From Apricaphanius iberus (lineage: Eukaryota > Chordata > Actinopteri > Cyprinodontiformes > Aphaniidae), in contig JAPXFQ010000831.1 of NCBI GenBank assembly GCA_028564705.1, positions 248,001 through 312,000 on the forward strand: 64,000 nucleotides of DNA, read 5' to 3'. Every line of letters begins with the position of its first letter. The first letter of the stretch is position 1. The notes under the pieces are model-generated. The model was not told the origin of the DNA. It searched no databases and was given only the letters and a program-made list of their open reading frames with translations. This document shows, one piece after another, positions 24,201 to 38,432 of this stretch. Made by a program: the position numbers and the translations under genes.

Positions 24201-25900
24201 AGTATATTAAGATTTCACATAGCAGTCTGAGCTCTTCAGCGATCCCATTGGCCAAGGCGAATATGAATTTGCTGTGTGGAGTAGTATCAGACCCCAGCCT
24301 GCCAGCCATCAGAGGATAATCATTGAATGACGATGTGTAAAATGCTTTTCTAACATATGAGAAGTCGGGAAGGAGGAAGCTTCAGTTGCATGCAAAGCGA
24401 CACCGTCGCGTCTTTGGATGCTGTGTTTTCTGTGCAGCAGAGGACAGGAACCAGCGAGGAAATCATTTGACTCAATCTTCTCAAGGTCTCTGAAGGCTCC
24501 ACGGGGCCTAGCACTGCCGCCACACAGCGAGCTGAGAGGGGCTGTGCACGGATAAATATTTGAGCGTGTGCTAGTGGCGAAAGAGATATGACTGTCAGCC
24601 TGTCAGCTGTATTTGGAGTCCCGACATCGAGCGGGGACCTGCTCGCTGACACCCGTTGACTTCTGGAACGACACACATGCACGTTTCTTCCCTCGCCCAT
24701 ACACTGTGGAGCCCCTGCTCACACAAAGCCCTCTCCGCTCATTCCTGTCAGAGGCATCACCCTCTAGGTACAGTGGTGAGCAATATGCACACAGAGATCA
24801 GCCGGCTCTGTCTTCTACTGCTTCTACCTAGACGACTCTCTTCAGCCTAATGAGCTCTGTCAGGATGGCATTTGACATAAGACATCAATGAAGCACAGAT
24901 GACAGACATTATGAGTCCAAAAATCCCTGTCCTCCACGGGGAAGGCAACTCCCACGTTGGAGTTGGTGCTCCTTTTGCAGCTCATGGATATCAGTCGTTA
25001 ACAGTTCTCCTCATCGTAAAGAATATTTCACCACTTCAATTACTTCAGCAGGGTTTATTTAGCAGATTTTACCATCAAGCTGGGTGCTTGTGCACGTCAA
25101 TCTTAACCAGTGTGATACGAATATGAAAACCAACACCATCCTGCAACTTTATTCAATGAGCAATATCCGTTTTCAAAAGGCGCTGAGTGTCATTGTGCAA
25201 ACCTGAGCAAATCTTCCCTGAAATGAGCCTCATCTCTGCTGATAAACACAAAAAATACAGAATTTAATGGAAACTAATCAGCTTAATCAAGTACTTTGGA
25301 TTGTCTGTAGCATACATACAGCAGTGAAGCATTTACTATGAAGCTGATTCTTTCTTCAAGGTGAAGTTAGTGTGCTCTGAGTCTAAGTCTTTCTCTCTCT
25401 CAGGTAATGGACACTTGAGGTTTTTTATGGATTTTTCTTTTACATCTCTGTCACATTTCCTGACTGTATAGTGCCGATGCTAGACATAAATAACAAGATA
25501 TGTGAAGTAAATCCAATGTGCTGTGTGGGAAGGAGAAAGGACCTCTCCTCACACACACCGCGTAAAGTCGCACAGATCCTAAAGATAAAATGTGTAAATG
25601 TCACAGCTGGAAGAAGCTGTGATAGTGCAGACAAAAGAGCAAAGTGTGTTGCTAGAAGATATTTATTGAGAGCTGTGTGTGTGTGCATGTATCTGTGAGT
25701 GTGTGTGTCTTGACTTTGAGGCAAAGAGGCTGTTAGACAATGTGAAGTGGAGGTGACGCTCAGGCGGTTGTGGACCTGCAGCTCCGGCTCACATATCCTG
25801 TGGCCGCCTGGCAGTAAAAGAGCACTGACCATGATGGATTTTGACTTCTGTCACCTTTGAGTGTCGTCAAGATCTGATCACAAGGACTATGGTTAATTTA
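24201..25900. other. non-repetitive intergenic DNA
   Basis: Moderate-GC DNA with CpGs at 24390-24740. Open frames on both strands overlap without domains. It may include regulatory elements, but no specific motif stands out. Short TG/CA repeats lie near 25675-25710. Confidence 0.3.
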
Positions 25901-26375
25901 TTTATTTACTTATTTATTTATTGTTTAATCGTTTTGTTTATTTGATATTATTTTACTGTCAACCGAGAGGTGGCCAGGTGTCCTCGACCGGAAAGGAAAG
26001 CGAAGAAAAGACGCTGGTGGAGACTTTCAGAGCAGAATTGAGGCTCCACAAAAGAAGAAAGAGCTTTGCTGTTCACTATTCGTACACAAAGGCCTTCATG
26101 TTTAAATGCACTCTCTTCCCGTGCCTCCCTACAAAGCTGGAGCTACAAGGAAAATACTCGTAATTTACAGGTGTCAGAACAGAGTTGAATAAATGATTGA
26201 ATTTCTTGCCGCTGAGATGTGATGTTTGGTTTTATTATTACTTTATATTCCCGCCGCCGTCCTGATCGGTTCCAAATTGTGTCAGTGTTTAGAGTGGTGT
26301 GTGGGTGGCTGCAGGCATTTGTTCATCCTTCTTTCTTGTCACATAAAATCTGCAATCCATCATCACATGTTATTC
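25901..26375. other. intergenic DNA, unclassified
   Basis: TTTA-type simple sequence at about 25895-25925, then unremarkable DNA. Confidence 0.3.
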
Positions 26376-26480
26376 TCCTCTATAAATGTATAGTCATATT
26401 CAATAAATTAGAACATTATTGAAAAGTTCACAAGTTTATTTATTTCCGTAAATCCATCACCAATTGAAACAAATGACATA
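26376..26480. repeat. fish repeat with TATAGTCATATTCAATAAATT
   Basis: The phrase at 26388-26408, followed by AGTTCACAAGTTTATTTATTTC, is a recurrent motif in fish genomes, probably a DNA-transposon end. Superfamily not assigned. Confidence 0.4.
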
Positions 26481-27480
26481 GATTAATTATTACATAAAAA
26501 ATTGTATTAATCATGAATGACTGGTAGAGACAATAAAAAGGATTAAACATCAAAGAGGGTGAATGCATTTTACAGGTGCTGCACTTAAAGTTTTTTTAAT
26601 CAATTTCTTACTATTTTCACATTCTTGATTAAATTTTTCACTATTCTAGACACAAAACACAAAAACGGTTATCACTTGTAACACAGGCTTTAAAGAAATC
26701 TTCCACTTGGACAATCATTGGTTCAAAAAAACAAATTTACTGTGAAATCCCATTGAAACAAAACTATAGATCACCAATACACAAGCAACTGATGGTTTCA
26801 CTGTGTTATATTGTACAACAAAGTAGGTGATGCAGGTTTTATTATGGTACTGCATGCACAGTAAAAGTATTGCAGTAGTAGAGAGAATACTGACACAATC
26901 TGCTGGGATTCCTTACATAGAAAACGTTAAACAGATAGGAATGTTTGTATAATTGTATTGAAATTACTTTCCTTTTAAAGTGCCTTGAGATGAAATCTGT
27001 TATGAATTGGCACTATATAAATAAACTGAATTGAAGACTAATTGAATTGACACAGTGGAATCATTGAACAAGGTTTTTAATATATTGATGCAAAACACTA
27101 CATCACAACATAAGTTTATCTGAATCAAATCCAAAACAATTAGCTATGAAATACAGTATCATAAAATATTAGGCTTCATCCATGGATATTGTAGTCTAAT
27201 TGGTTCATGCTCCACGGTAATTGGTGACAATAAATCTTGTTACAGTTTCTTGAAACTTTCATGATTCAAACATGAAAGATTGTCTGTTTCCATACAACTA
27301 TGCATTAAGAGTAATACAACATCTACTTATCATGTTGAGAAGTTGTATCAATTGATAGCTAGATCATTGTAAGTGAATGAAAAGACGCTCATTTGAAATG
27401 TAATGTCTGAATTGCCTTTTGAAATAGTAGTACTTTGATGATAACTTGTGATTTTTGTTGAATGAACAAATGATCAAAGT
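26481..27480. other. AT-rich DNA with retroposon tail at 26990-27045
   Basis: The phrase GTGCCTTGAGATGAAATCTG with GGCACTATATAAATAAACTG (26981-27033) is a common fish retroposon 3' tail. The rest is AT-rich and unclassified. Confidence 0.45.
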
Positions 27481-27762
27481 CAGGGGTGTCAAACTCATAT
27501 CCGTTTTGGGCCACATCAAGCTAATAAATATCTTTAAAGTTCTGGTTGTATTGATGAAACTATTACAAACCGTTAAAATATTAGTAAAAAAATCTCTATC
27601 CGCATTTTACGTTCTTGAAAATCTTTAAAATTATGTCATGCAATTATTTAAAACTGAACATCTTTACGTAATGATGTGATTCAGCGCTATTGAAATAAAC
27701 TAAATGTTGTATTACGGTGCACATAAATATAGCTTAAAGGATCTTTGGAGGGTCTTCTAGAG

Positions 27763-28383
27763 CAGTGGTTCCCAAACTTTCCAGTTTCTGACCCACAAAA
27801 TGAAAATTCAAAAGGCCTGTGAACCCAAATCCTGATGGAAGATACAAGCATTTTTTTCTGAGTGACTTAAAAAGTTGTACAGTGGCAAAATAACCAACAT
27901 CAAAAGCCAATATGTTGTATATATGTATGTACATATATATATACATTGCTTTTATCAGTTCAAGTCCTGTTTTATCATCTTTTATTCAATTTATAGAATG
28001 CAGATAAATGGTAAATGGACTGGACTTATATAGCGCTTTTCTAGTCTTACTGACCACTCAAAGCGCTTTACATTGAAGCCACATTCACCCATTCACACTC
28101 GCATTCATACACCGACACCAACATGGCTCGGTAGGACAATGTGGAATTTGGGGGTTAAGTGCCTTGCCCAGGGGCACATCGACATGTGACTGGAGGAAGC
28201 TGGTATCAAACCTACAACCCTCCGATTGCAAGCCAACTACTCTACCACTGAGCCACAGTCGCCCCCTTGTTTGCTCATTGCCATTTCTGGTATTGACTTT
28301 CTTTCTGACCAGAATCTCAAGACCCCACACTTACATGTACAGGTCCCCAAGTGGGGTCCTGACCCCAACTTTGAGTACTGCTG
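27763..28383. mobile_element. inner hAT-type element
   Basis: Ends CAGTGGTTCCCAAACTTT and, inverted, CAGCAGTACTCAAAGTTG. It is flanked by a perfect 8-bp duplication TTCTAGAG at 27755-27762 and 28384-28391. It is inserted in the outer element and itself hosts the repeat at 28003-28265. Confidence 0.8.
28003..28265 (+). repeat. teleost interspersed repeat inside the inner hAT element
   Basis: Contains ATAAATGGTAAATGGACTGG, TATATAGCGCTTTTCTAG, AAAGCGCTTTACA, the CATTCACCCATTCACAC phrase, AAGTGCCTTGCCCAGGGGCA and a final CCACTGAGCCACAGTCGCCC. This order is typical of a very abundant percomorph repeat. Class not assigned. Confidence 0.65.
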
Positions 28384-28468
28384 TTCTAGAGTGTAGAGGA
28401 CCATATAAATGACTGTAGTGGGCCGGATTTGGCCCCCCGGGGTTGAGTTTGACATGTGTGATCTAAGT

Positions 28469-29560
28469 TTTAAGTATATTAGAGTTTTTAAAAATGAGTG
28501 ATTGAAAAAGCCTAAAAATCATATAATATAATAATATAGTTGAGTTACTTAAATATATAGACAGTTTGAAATAATATTCTAATTCATTGAGAATTGCTTT
28601 ATATATGGTTCAGGTCCGGTGACTTTGGAGGCCAGGTTATTTCATACTTTTTTGTAAAAGTACTGCATAATTCCATATGTGTTCATTCATGCCTTCGGTT
28701 TGAATCTACAATGCCAATAGTCGTGAAAAGAAAGAAAACGCACTGAGTGAGAAGGTGTGTCCAAACATATATGTGTGTGTGTGTGTTGAAATGATTATAG
28801 AAATCACTTGCTGCTGCATTCACAATCACCAGCTTGCCATGTCGGCTTCGACAAACGAAAGGTTGCCTCGTATCCACGAGCTCTTTGTTGCCCAACTTCT
28901 GCATAGTTGATGTTATACGTCTGTTCATTTGCAATTTCTGCTCTTTCTGTTGCTCTTACACAAACACTCACAAATGCAGGCTGGATAAAGTGCTGCACTG
29001 TGCACCATGCACTCCCCCTAGTTTCATCTAGCCCTTTATCTGGCCAGAAATTGACTGCATTCAAGTGTGGAATGGATGTAATAATTGCATGCGCTCTGTA
29101 ACATGCTCTACAAATGTGTTTTTGAAGAAAAAAAAAAAGGGTAGGTTTCAAGGTATTACTAATGGCTGTCTGCCAAGGATTCAAGGCCCTTTCTTACAAT
29201 ATTGTTTGTTTGCAGCAGTCAAATGTAGCCTCCCTCTGTCGTGTTTGCAACTGGCTGTGAAGATGTAGCTTTGAGATTCTCAAAACCAAACAAAAAACAA
29301 CACCCTATTCGCAGTTTCAATTTTGAGCAGCATGACAAAAGAAGAATTTTGATGAAGTTACATTTAAAGGCAACAGACTGTTAGTAAGACCTGTTGTAAT
29401 ATGCAGGAACCCTCCAGAGATTCACACAAGAGAAAATCTCTTTGACCTAGGTCCAGTGTGTTTGTGTGATCTAACAAAAATATATTAACAATATATTTAA
29501 CAATAGCTTTGCAAACGCATCAGCATGAATAAGCCGCTGCTCTAAGTATCGCAAACTATT
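28469..29560. other. intergenic DNA, unclassified
   Basis: AT-rich with a short (TG)n near 28769-28785. A 126-codon antisense frame at 28804-29184 shows no domain and is interrupted by homopolymer; treated as chance. Confidence 0.35.
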
Positions 29561-30800
29561 TAAACCATGCGGCAAGTGTATTAGTTCAGCTGAAGTCATG
29601 TTTCATGTGCTCACATTATTGTAACAGTAGGTTGGCTGAGCTGTCCAGTGCATGCCCTGCAGAAGCTTGAGTAGGTTGTATGTGTGTCAGAGCAGAGCAG
29701 GACGTGTGTGTGTGCACCGCTCGGCTCTTTTGGCTCTCCTCTCTCCATGTCAGCTGTGCTGTGTGACTGAAAGGCCCTGGATTATGTACACTAGGGGCCA
29801 ATGGGTCAGTGGATAAGAAGTCTTCTCTGTTACCACAAATCCACAGATTAAACGTTGCGTCGAGAGATAGCGCTGCCTTGGGGTCAAATGGTTCTGAAAC
29901 ACAACTCTGGGAGAGATTTGGCTTAACTCTTCTGTCACTGTGAAGCCACGTGGCAACATATGAGTGGAGTGGCCTCTCTTTAAGTCCTGCTGCATGAGGC
30001 AGGCTTTTTTTTAAATGTGTCCGGGTCATTCAGGGGTTATTGGTACCATTGCTGACTTGATATCTTAATTGGAAAGTTAATCCTGGGCAGCTGAACGGCG
30101 TAGGGAGAAATCATCCGGTAAAATCAGCATACTCTGCATGCTTTAGGAAATGTACAGTGCACAGAAGTATTATGAGGCTGCTTGAATACACTGCCTCTCT
30201 GCTTTTATTCTGCAGTGAGACAGGCTGGTCAGAGTAAGCTCAGAGTGTGTTAAACACAGCAGTGTTTCAGAGATAAACTGCCGTTTAGCAGAGCTGTGTA
30301 CCGTGCCAGTGTTTGCATCCATCTCAGTGTGTTCACAGATATGAAGAGCAGAAGGAAAGGCAGCAGATGGGTTTAGAGAAAGGTGCAGTAGGTCTGTGCG
30401 GGATAGTAGCAGGATGGCTGTTGGTGACAGGCTCTTGTAGTGTCTCGTCTGCTCCAGTGATCCCAGGGAATCTGGGTCATTTCCAGCCTGTTCATAACCG
30501 TTCCTGCTCCTCCTCCTCTCCCCCTCCGCCCAGGGCGAGCCGCGACCCAGCTACATGCTAATGATGACAGAAAGTAAATGTGCTTTTATTGCAAAAAGAA
30601 AACTGTGCGGTAAACTTCAGAAGGTGCTTCCTCCTCTGTGCCGATGTTTGTCTCTCCGGGAAGCTGCTGCAGAGTGCAGACCTTCAGAGGCGAGCTCTCT
30701 GCCACAGTCTGCACAAGCTGTTATTAGCTATACATAGGCTGAGGCTGCATATTGTCTGCTTTCTACACATTGCCTCTGTAAGGTCACATTTAACGGTGTT
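29561..30800. promoter_or_regulatory. candidate conserved regulatory block upstream of six6
   Basis: 1.2 kb without repeat signatures. Around 30065-30093 are TTAATTGG, TTAATCC and CAGCTG in close order, i.e. homeodomain, Lys50/OTX-type and E-box sites. Nearby frames have no domains. The link to six6 is inference from position, about 4.5 kb upstream. Confidence 0.35.
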
Positions 30801-32600
30801 ACTTAAACTGACAGCACAACTTTCCTTTTTTTCAGGCAGAATTATAGAAACCATGAACCAAAGGTTCCCAGTGAGTCTTTTGTTGCAGGTCCTCTGTGTT
30901 TTTTTGACAGCTTGAAGTCTTTCATTTAAACAATATTCTTCATTAAATGGGTTCCAACATCCATGTTTGGCAGCTGGATGGAGCCTAAGTCATGCACAAT
31001 CATTTCCACTTTGCACAATAAGTCACCATTTGAATCAACTCCAGATTGAATCTTTATTTCCTGAGGAACAGTTGAAACACTCTGGACCCATGTTACCAAA
31101 TGCATCATCCTCCTGACACATCCCTTTATCCTCAGCAAACCCTGTTTTAGGATGAAACAATGACCAGCTGAGTGTTTCCTGCAGAGATCATCCCGACCTA
31201 CATAAACTCCTCTAGATCTGACCGCCAGCTCCAGATCTTCTTCGACTTTGCGAATGTACTACAGTTAGTTCTTTACAAGTTCCAGCTTCATCTTCAGGAA
31301 ATTATTGCATTCCACTTCCAGTCGCTCATCCACTGGCTCCGCTCAGCCTTGTTCTTTTCTCTTGTTTTAGATGTTTTGGATTGACTCTAAACTCCTTCAG
31401 ATGATTGACTCCCAATCATTTTACCCCTATTTCTCCGTTTTTATGTTTAAATTATTCTATTTTTGTTTGTTTCATTTGGTTATTACTTTGAGTTATGCTT
31501 TAATTCTTTAATTTTTACAACTTGAACATTATCTTTGGACCAGCATCATTCTCTACACTGTTGATTTGAACGGGGTTTTAAAATTATTTTCATTGTCTCA
31601 GCTGAGAACTCTCTTTTTGAGGCCATGTTTTCTGAATGTGAACACCATGTTAATTGCTCTCTTTTAATTTAAAACTCAATAGCAGTATTAGACTTGTTAA
31701 TGTGTTTGTTTCAGAAATACAAAGAAAATCAAAATTTTCACTCTACTTTGTATCATTTACTTTTTTGTTTATTTATTCAAAGAGTTGCTTGGTAAAACAT
31801 CTTCCAAAACTTGGAAGTGTTATTTAATGCATTAAGATTACGTTTAAAAATCATGTATTTTCTCTACACTATATAATTTATTCTTATATGAAAAGAATGT
31901 TTTATTGCAATGAAGATTAAGAGCAAAAATTATAAAAAGTTCTAAGACAATCTGTGGATTTCTATTTTTCTAACAATCTGCTTTTCTCCTAAGTTGATTT
32001 CACAATCAAGTTTTATATTTTATTTTTCTTACAACTCCTGAAAGTTGCCACTGAAGTTCCGTAGCCTAAAATAACTTCTATCGCAGATTACAGCTGGATT
32101 GACTGATTCTTCTTGTGTTTCTTTCCATAATCATCAGTTTATTGCACCAAAAACCAAGAAGATATCATGACACAACCAACATAAGAAACAATTTGTGGTT
32201 TTGTCTGTAGACTGTAGAAATAGCTCCATGATTCATGGACTAAACGGCCAAGGAAAGAAGAAAAAAATTGGCGTCTTTGAATGAGATCCACTGTGTTGCT
32301 GCAGTGAATGTGCGGAGATATTGGTGTCAGGAGGCCTATCTCTTGCTGACAGTGACACAGGCCTGGACACGCACACACACACACACAGCAAGCCTCACAT
32401 CACTTGAGCTGCAAATAAATCTTTAAATAGAAGGTTGCATGAAACATATATCGCCAGCGAATGGCCACCATGAATCTGATCGTTGGACTTGCAAGATTTT
32501 ATAGCGCATAAAGTTGAAAATTTGGATTTTTTAAAAGCAGAGAATCACAATTGAGGCCAGAAACATACAGAGAATATATTTTGTTTCAGTAAATGTTTAA
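30801..32600. other. AT-rich intergenic DNA
   Basis: No gene or repeat recognised. The segment 30940-31380 is less AT-rich with open frames on both strands, none with a known domain. Confidence 0.35.
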
Positions 32601-33600
32601 ATCGGTCCTATATATGGTTGTGTAGTATGATGTACCGGCTGTTATTTGCGGCCCCCCGTTTAAGAGATTCAAAACACACTGATATTTAATAGATGCTTCA
32701 TTCTATAAGCATTGCAGACCTTGTAAATGTAGTTTGGGGCTAGATGCAGACATAAAAGATTTACAGAGAGCTGAATATTTCAGGACGGGCCCTTGTCAGT
32801 CGCCCTCACAATTTATTCCCCCCCCCTACTTCGTCTGATGGAGACTGCCATCCTTTATTTACAACCGGTTGATTAAATGTGAGTGAATAAAAGAGGCCAA
32901 AAAAACAACAACTGAAATGTTAATTGTCCTAATTAAAAGCTCATAAATTTATATTTTTAACGCAGTAAAGTGTGTGAGAGAGTGTGCACATTTTTTTCTA
33001 TTATTTTGTATTTTTTATGTTTGCTTTTGATTGAATCAGTATGAGCAGCTTTCATTGCAAAACGCATTTTATAACAAAGCGCCATGAACAAAAAAGAAAA
33101 AGAAAAAATGGAGCCAGTGTGCGGCGAGTGCGCGCACGCGTGCATGAAATATAGAGAGGGAAAGCGCGTGCGCATTAGCCAGTGAGTGCGCGTGGGAGTG
33201 AAGAGGAGGGGGGCGGGTATCTGTGAAATTAATATTAGGCTTTTCCGTCAGAATGAACTTTACTACTGTATCCAGCCATGAAATAATCTGACCCGACACT
33301 TCAAACCATCTGCGCTATCTATCCGCCCTCTTATTTACTAAATCAGCCTGCACACAAAACGGAGTGTGTCTGATAGCCCACTAAAAACCCGAGGAGCCTG
33401 CCGGGGCCGTCATAATCCTGCACAGACACACAAACACGCTCATATTTCTCCCCTGTTATGTTTCATACGCGTCACAAACTGAACGCTGCAAGTGCGCTGA
33501 TGTGCTGTCTACACTGATGAAGGAATGCTCGAATAGGGGGGGAAATATGCGCCTTTCAAGACCCCCGGAAAAGACTAATTATATACAGGAAGTCTATTTT
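32601..33600. promoter_or_regulatory. candidate six6-proximal regulatory block
   Basis: Repeat-free DNA 1-2 kb upstream of the six6 promoter. TTAATTG (32920-32926) and TAATTA (32930-32935) lie side by side. A CpG-rich, alternating purine-pyrimidine stretch (GTGCGCGCACGCGTGC at 33128-33143) follows. The unique-sequence character and position suggest regulatory function; not shown. Confidence 0.35.
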
Positions 33601-34254
33601 CTTCATGTATTAAACAGTCTTTAATATATTAATATAGCCTATAGTTGGAAATGTAGATATTGGAGAGATGATTCTTTGGGATGGCTAAACGAAAATTTCA
33701 GGAAACAGGTTGAGAAAAATGACTTTGCTTTAACATTTATCATTTTTGAAACAAGAAAATATAGAGCTGATCTTTTCCAAAACAAATATAATATAAAATA
33801 AGCAGCTGAATATAAATCAAACTGATTGCTAAATAATACCAATTTAATTTAAAGCTTAGTGATCTGTAAGGTTTTATTACAAATCTGAGTGATCACCCTT
33901 AGCCACGGGCTCTAGCTAAATATGATATTGTCTGTTTCATTCTGCAGTCTGACATTATCCGCTGATTTTTACCTTGGGGGCAGCAGGGCCGCTTGTTTTC
34001 AGCGCGGCTGTGTCATTTTGCTGCGTAAAGCCGCCTTACCGCGCTCCATTCGTTATACCAGGCTGTGCGTCTGTTGTGGCACTTCACCGCAAATCTGCTG
34101 CGCACACTTTGCGCGACACAAAGGCGCAAGGAAGGAAGCGCGGCGGGGGCATCGAAACGTTTCAGGACGTGCAGCAAAAAAAAAACCCCACAAAAAAAAA
34201 GGTCAAAATGTTGATATTGTGATTGAAAAGGGAGGCGCTGAGCTCTCCTTTCCG
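33601..34254. other. six6 distal upstream DNA
   Basis: AT-rich to about 33960, then CpG-rich to 34150. Homopolymer A runs lie at 34174-34200. Open frames here match no protein family. Confidence 0.4.
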
Positions 34255-36291
<2,037 letters not shown>

Positions 36292-36860
36292 CGGACGGAG
36301 CAGCGCGAACTGACCAATTAAAGGAGAAAAAGACAATCTAATAAAACAAGTAACAGTGCCTGCGTCGAGTTAAAACACACACTCATAAATACACACACAC
36401 TGATATTTGACGGCTGCCTAAACACTAAGGGACCCGCGTTTCATGGGTGCCCTTTCAGGCCTATACTTGCGTGGAAAACTGAAACAGGACATTTCACGGA
36501 CTAATAGCGCTTGAAGATGAAACTTTTAAAAAGGGACAGAAATATATATAAAAAAAGAAGGAAAGGATGATGGTGTCCAAACTGACCTGACCTGCTGTTC
36601 TCTGTGGGTATTTCATGTTGAAAAGAAGAACTGTGATATTTTTACTTTAAAGTTTTATAAATAATGTTTATTTGCTTATTTAAAATGATCTGCTCTATCG
36701 TCTATTCGAATTTCATATTCATTTGCTTGGTGTTTTTAATACATACCTTGTACACAGGTGAAACTGTTGAGCATGCGCGCTTTAGTGACATTGTGTTTCA
36801 GTAAAAAAAAAAAAGAAAAAAGAAAAGACAAGGAAAAAAAGGTACGGATAACTTAATAAA
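36292..36860 (+). other. six6: six6 3' untranslated region (putative)
   Basis: Non-coding sequence after the six6 stop. AATAAA hexamers occur at 36340-36345 (about 50 nt after the stop, probably too close to be the main site) and 36855-36860, a more usual distance. The true cleavage site cannot be told from sequence alone. Confidence 0.5.
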
Positions 36861-38340
36861 ATAACTGTTGACCAAGAAATATGTAAATTGAGTCTCTTAT
36901 TTGAGCAACTTTTTAGTTTATTTCTAATTTTTAAATAGTTGTGATTAATAATCTGGGCTTTTTTGAGTGAGAGAGGCATTTCAGTGGCGGTGGGGATTCT
37001 AACGCCACGGTGCTGCGTTCACTGACATGTTTCAGAGAGAGGTCTAATTGGCCAACATGCTCTGCGTCCTGTAATGCAGGGTGACAGGGAGAGGTCACCG
37101 AGAGGCCGGCTCACTAACCCGGATGATCCGCGGGAGAGATCACAGAGATCAAAAAACGCAGCAGATTGCAAACATGGCTTGATACTCTGCACATGCACAA
37201 AAACAACAAAAATTCTCCTCCTTAAAACGTGCAAGTGTCTGTTTTCCCAAGACATCAGAGTAATCAGACCGAGATGAATCTTTTAATTGATGCGAACAAA
37301 GCTACAGCACCTCTAATTATTATTTCAGTAACTATTCACAAAAGTGAGCAGAACTGATGCGCACATATTTGCTGCTGTAACTCATGTTTTCTCTTAAAAA
37401 AATAATAGTATTTAAAAAAAACATAAAAAAGACCAACCTGGAGATTTAACGGGACGAAAATCTAATAATTCACAATTAGAATTGACATTTTTACAGTATA
37501 TTTTTCAAGCAAAGTTTTTTTTTTCTTTACTTTTTTTTTCTATTTTGTGATTAAATGAAATCCCTTCAACAAAACAGAAGCAAAAATCCGTGGACGGCTG
37601 GAGGAAGCGAGTGAGTGGAAACAAAAGGGGTTTCTGGGCCTTTTTTTCTGCTTTTCTTTCAAACTCACTGGGACAAAAAAGCTAAATATTTCCGTTTCTA
37701 TCGAGAGTAACAGGGAGAGTAGATGAAAAAGTCTTTCCAGCAGTCAATAAGGTTGTCAAACTGGTCAGCGGTAATCAGTGCTAATGATGGGGTCTGGGGT
37801 CCCAGCTCGGACAAAAGGGGCCCCCGCCGTTGTTTTGTGTAGGGAAGCGACCGCGGGTCCCTCTCCAAAGAAAAGACTGCGGAGAGGACAGTCTGGAGCA
37901 TAAAAACCACAACTTCTCCGGCGTGTAGCCTGTGGTTGTGTGCGTGGGTGCCCCACCGTGCACTCGTTTGTCACGTTGAAGCATTTAATTATTACCTTCT
38001 CACTTGCAACAGGCTGCTGCCTACACACACCACCTAACTTTCTGCTCGATGTTGCCTTAAAACGGAAATGTAAACTCTCCAGTTTAACAACTAATAATAA
38101 TTTTTTTTTAAATTCAAAGAAAAAATATATTCATACATTTTTATATCAATGTATAGGCTACTTAGTGTATTGGTTCTTTCGGGTTTTGCTGCTAGGATGT
38201 GCTATGATAAACAGAATGCAACTTTGAGTTTTCTGGGATTGAATCTAAAAACGCAACACAGCGGATTGTTTGTGTAGACTGCAAGTTATCTGTCTGTTAT
38301 GGCTCCTGATTTTAACGCATTTGGCTGACAATGAATCCAC
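36861..38340. promoter_or_regulatory. candidate six6 downstream regulatory block
   Basis: Two repeat-free GC-richer islands flank AT-rich DNA: 36980-37290 with TAATTG next to TTGGCCAA (37045-37056), and 37690-37990 with TAATC and TAATGA (37772-37787) followed by dense GC. Both look like enhancer sequence in composition. Target assignment to six6 is inference from closeness. Confidence 0.35.
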
Positions 38341-38347
38341 GTTGAAG

Positions 38348-38431
<84 letters not shown>

Positions 38432-38432
38432 T
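38348..38432. repeat. (AAT)n microsatellite
   Basis: About 28 near-perfect ATA/AAT units. Confidence 0.98.

Larger units (their letters stand above)
27481..28460. mobile_element. outer hAT-type element of a nested stack
   Basis: Left end CAGGGGTGTCAAACTCA and inverted right end CACACATGTCAAACTCAA. The target duplication is ATCAAAGT (27473-27480) and ATCTAAGT (28461-28468), 7 of 8. Its own sequence is only about 360 bp; the rest is a later insertion (27763-28383 plus one duplicated target site). Confidence 0.7.

Noticed and set aside
29616..30029. 137-codon minus-strand frame, considered as a SIX6OS1 exon
   Set aside because: No coiled-coil or likeness to SIX6OS1, no splice context, and low-complexity His/Thr from a TG repeat.
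30926..31384. Opposed 70-codon frames with protein-like composition
   Set aside because: Looked at as a possible exon of a lost neighbour gene; no family recognised and no clear splice sites on both sides.
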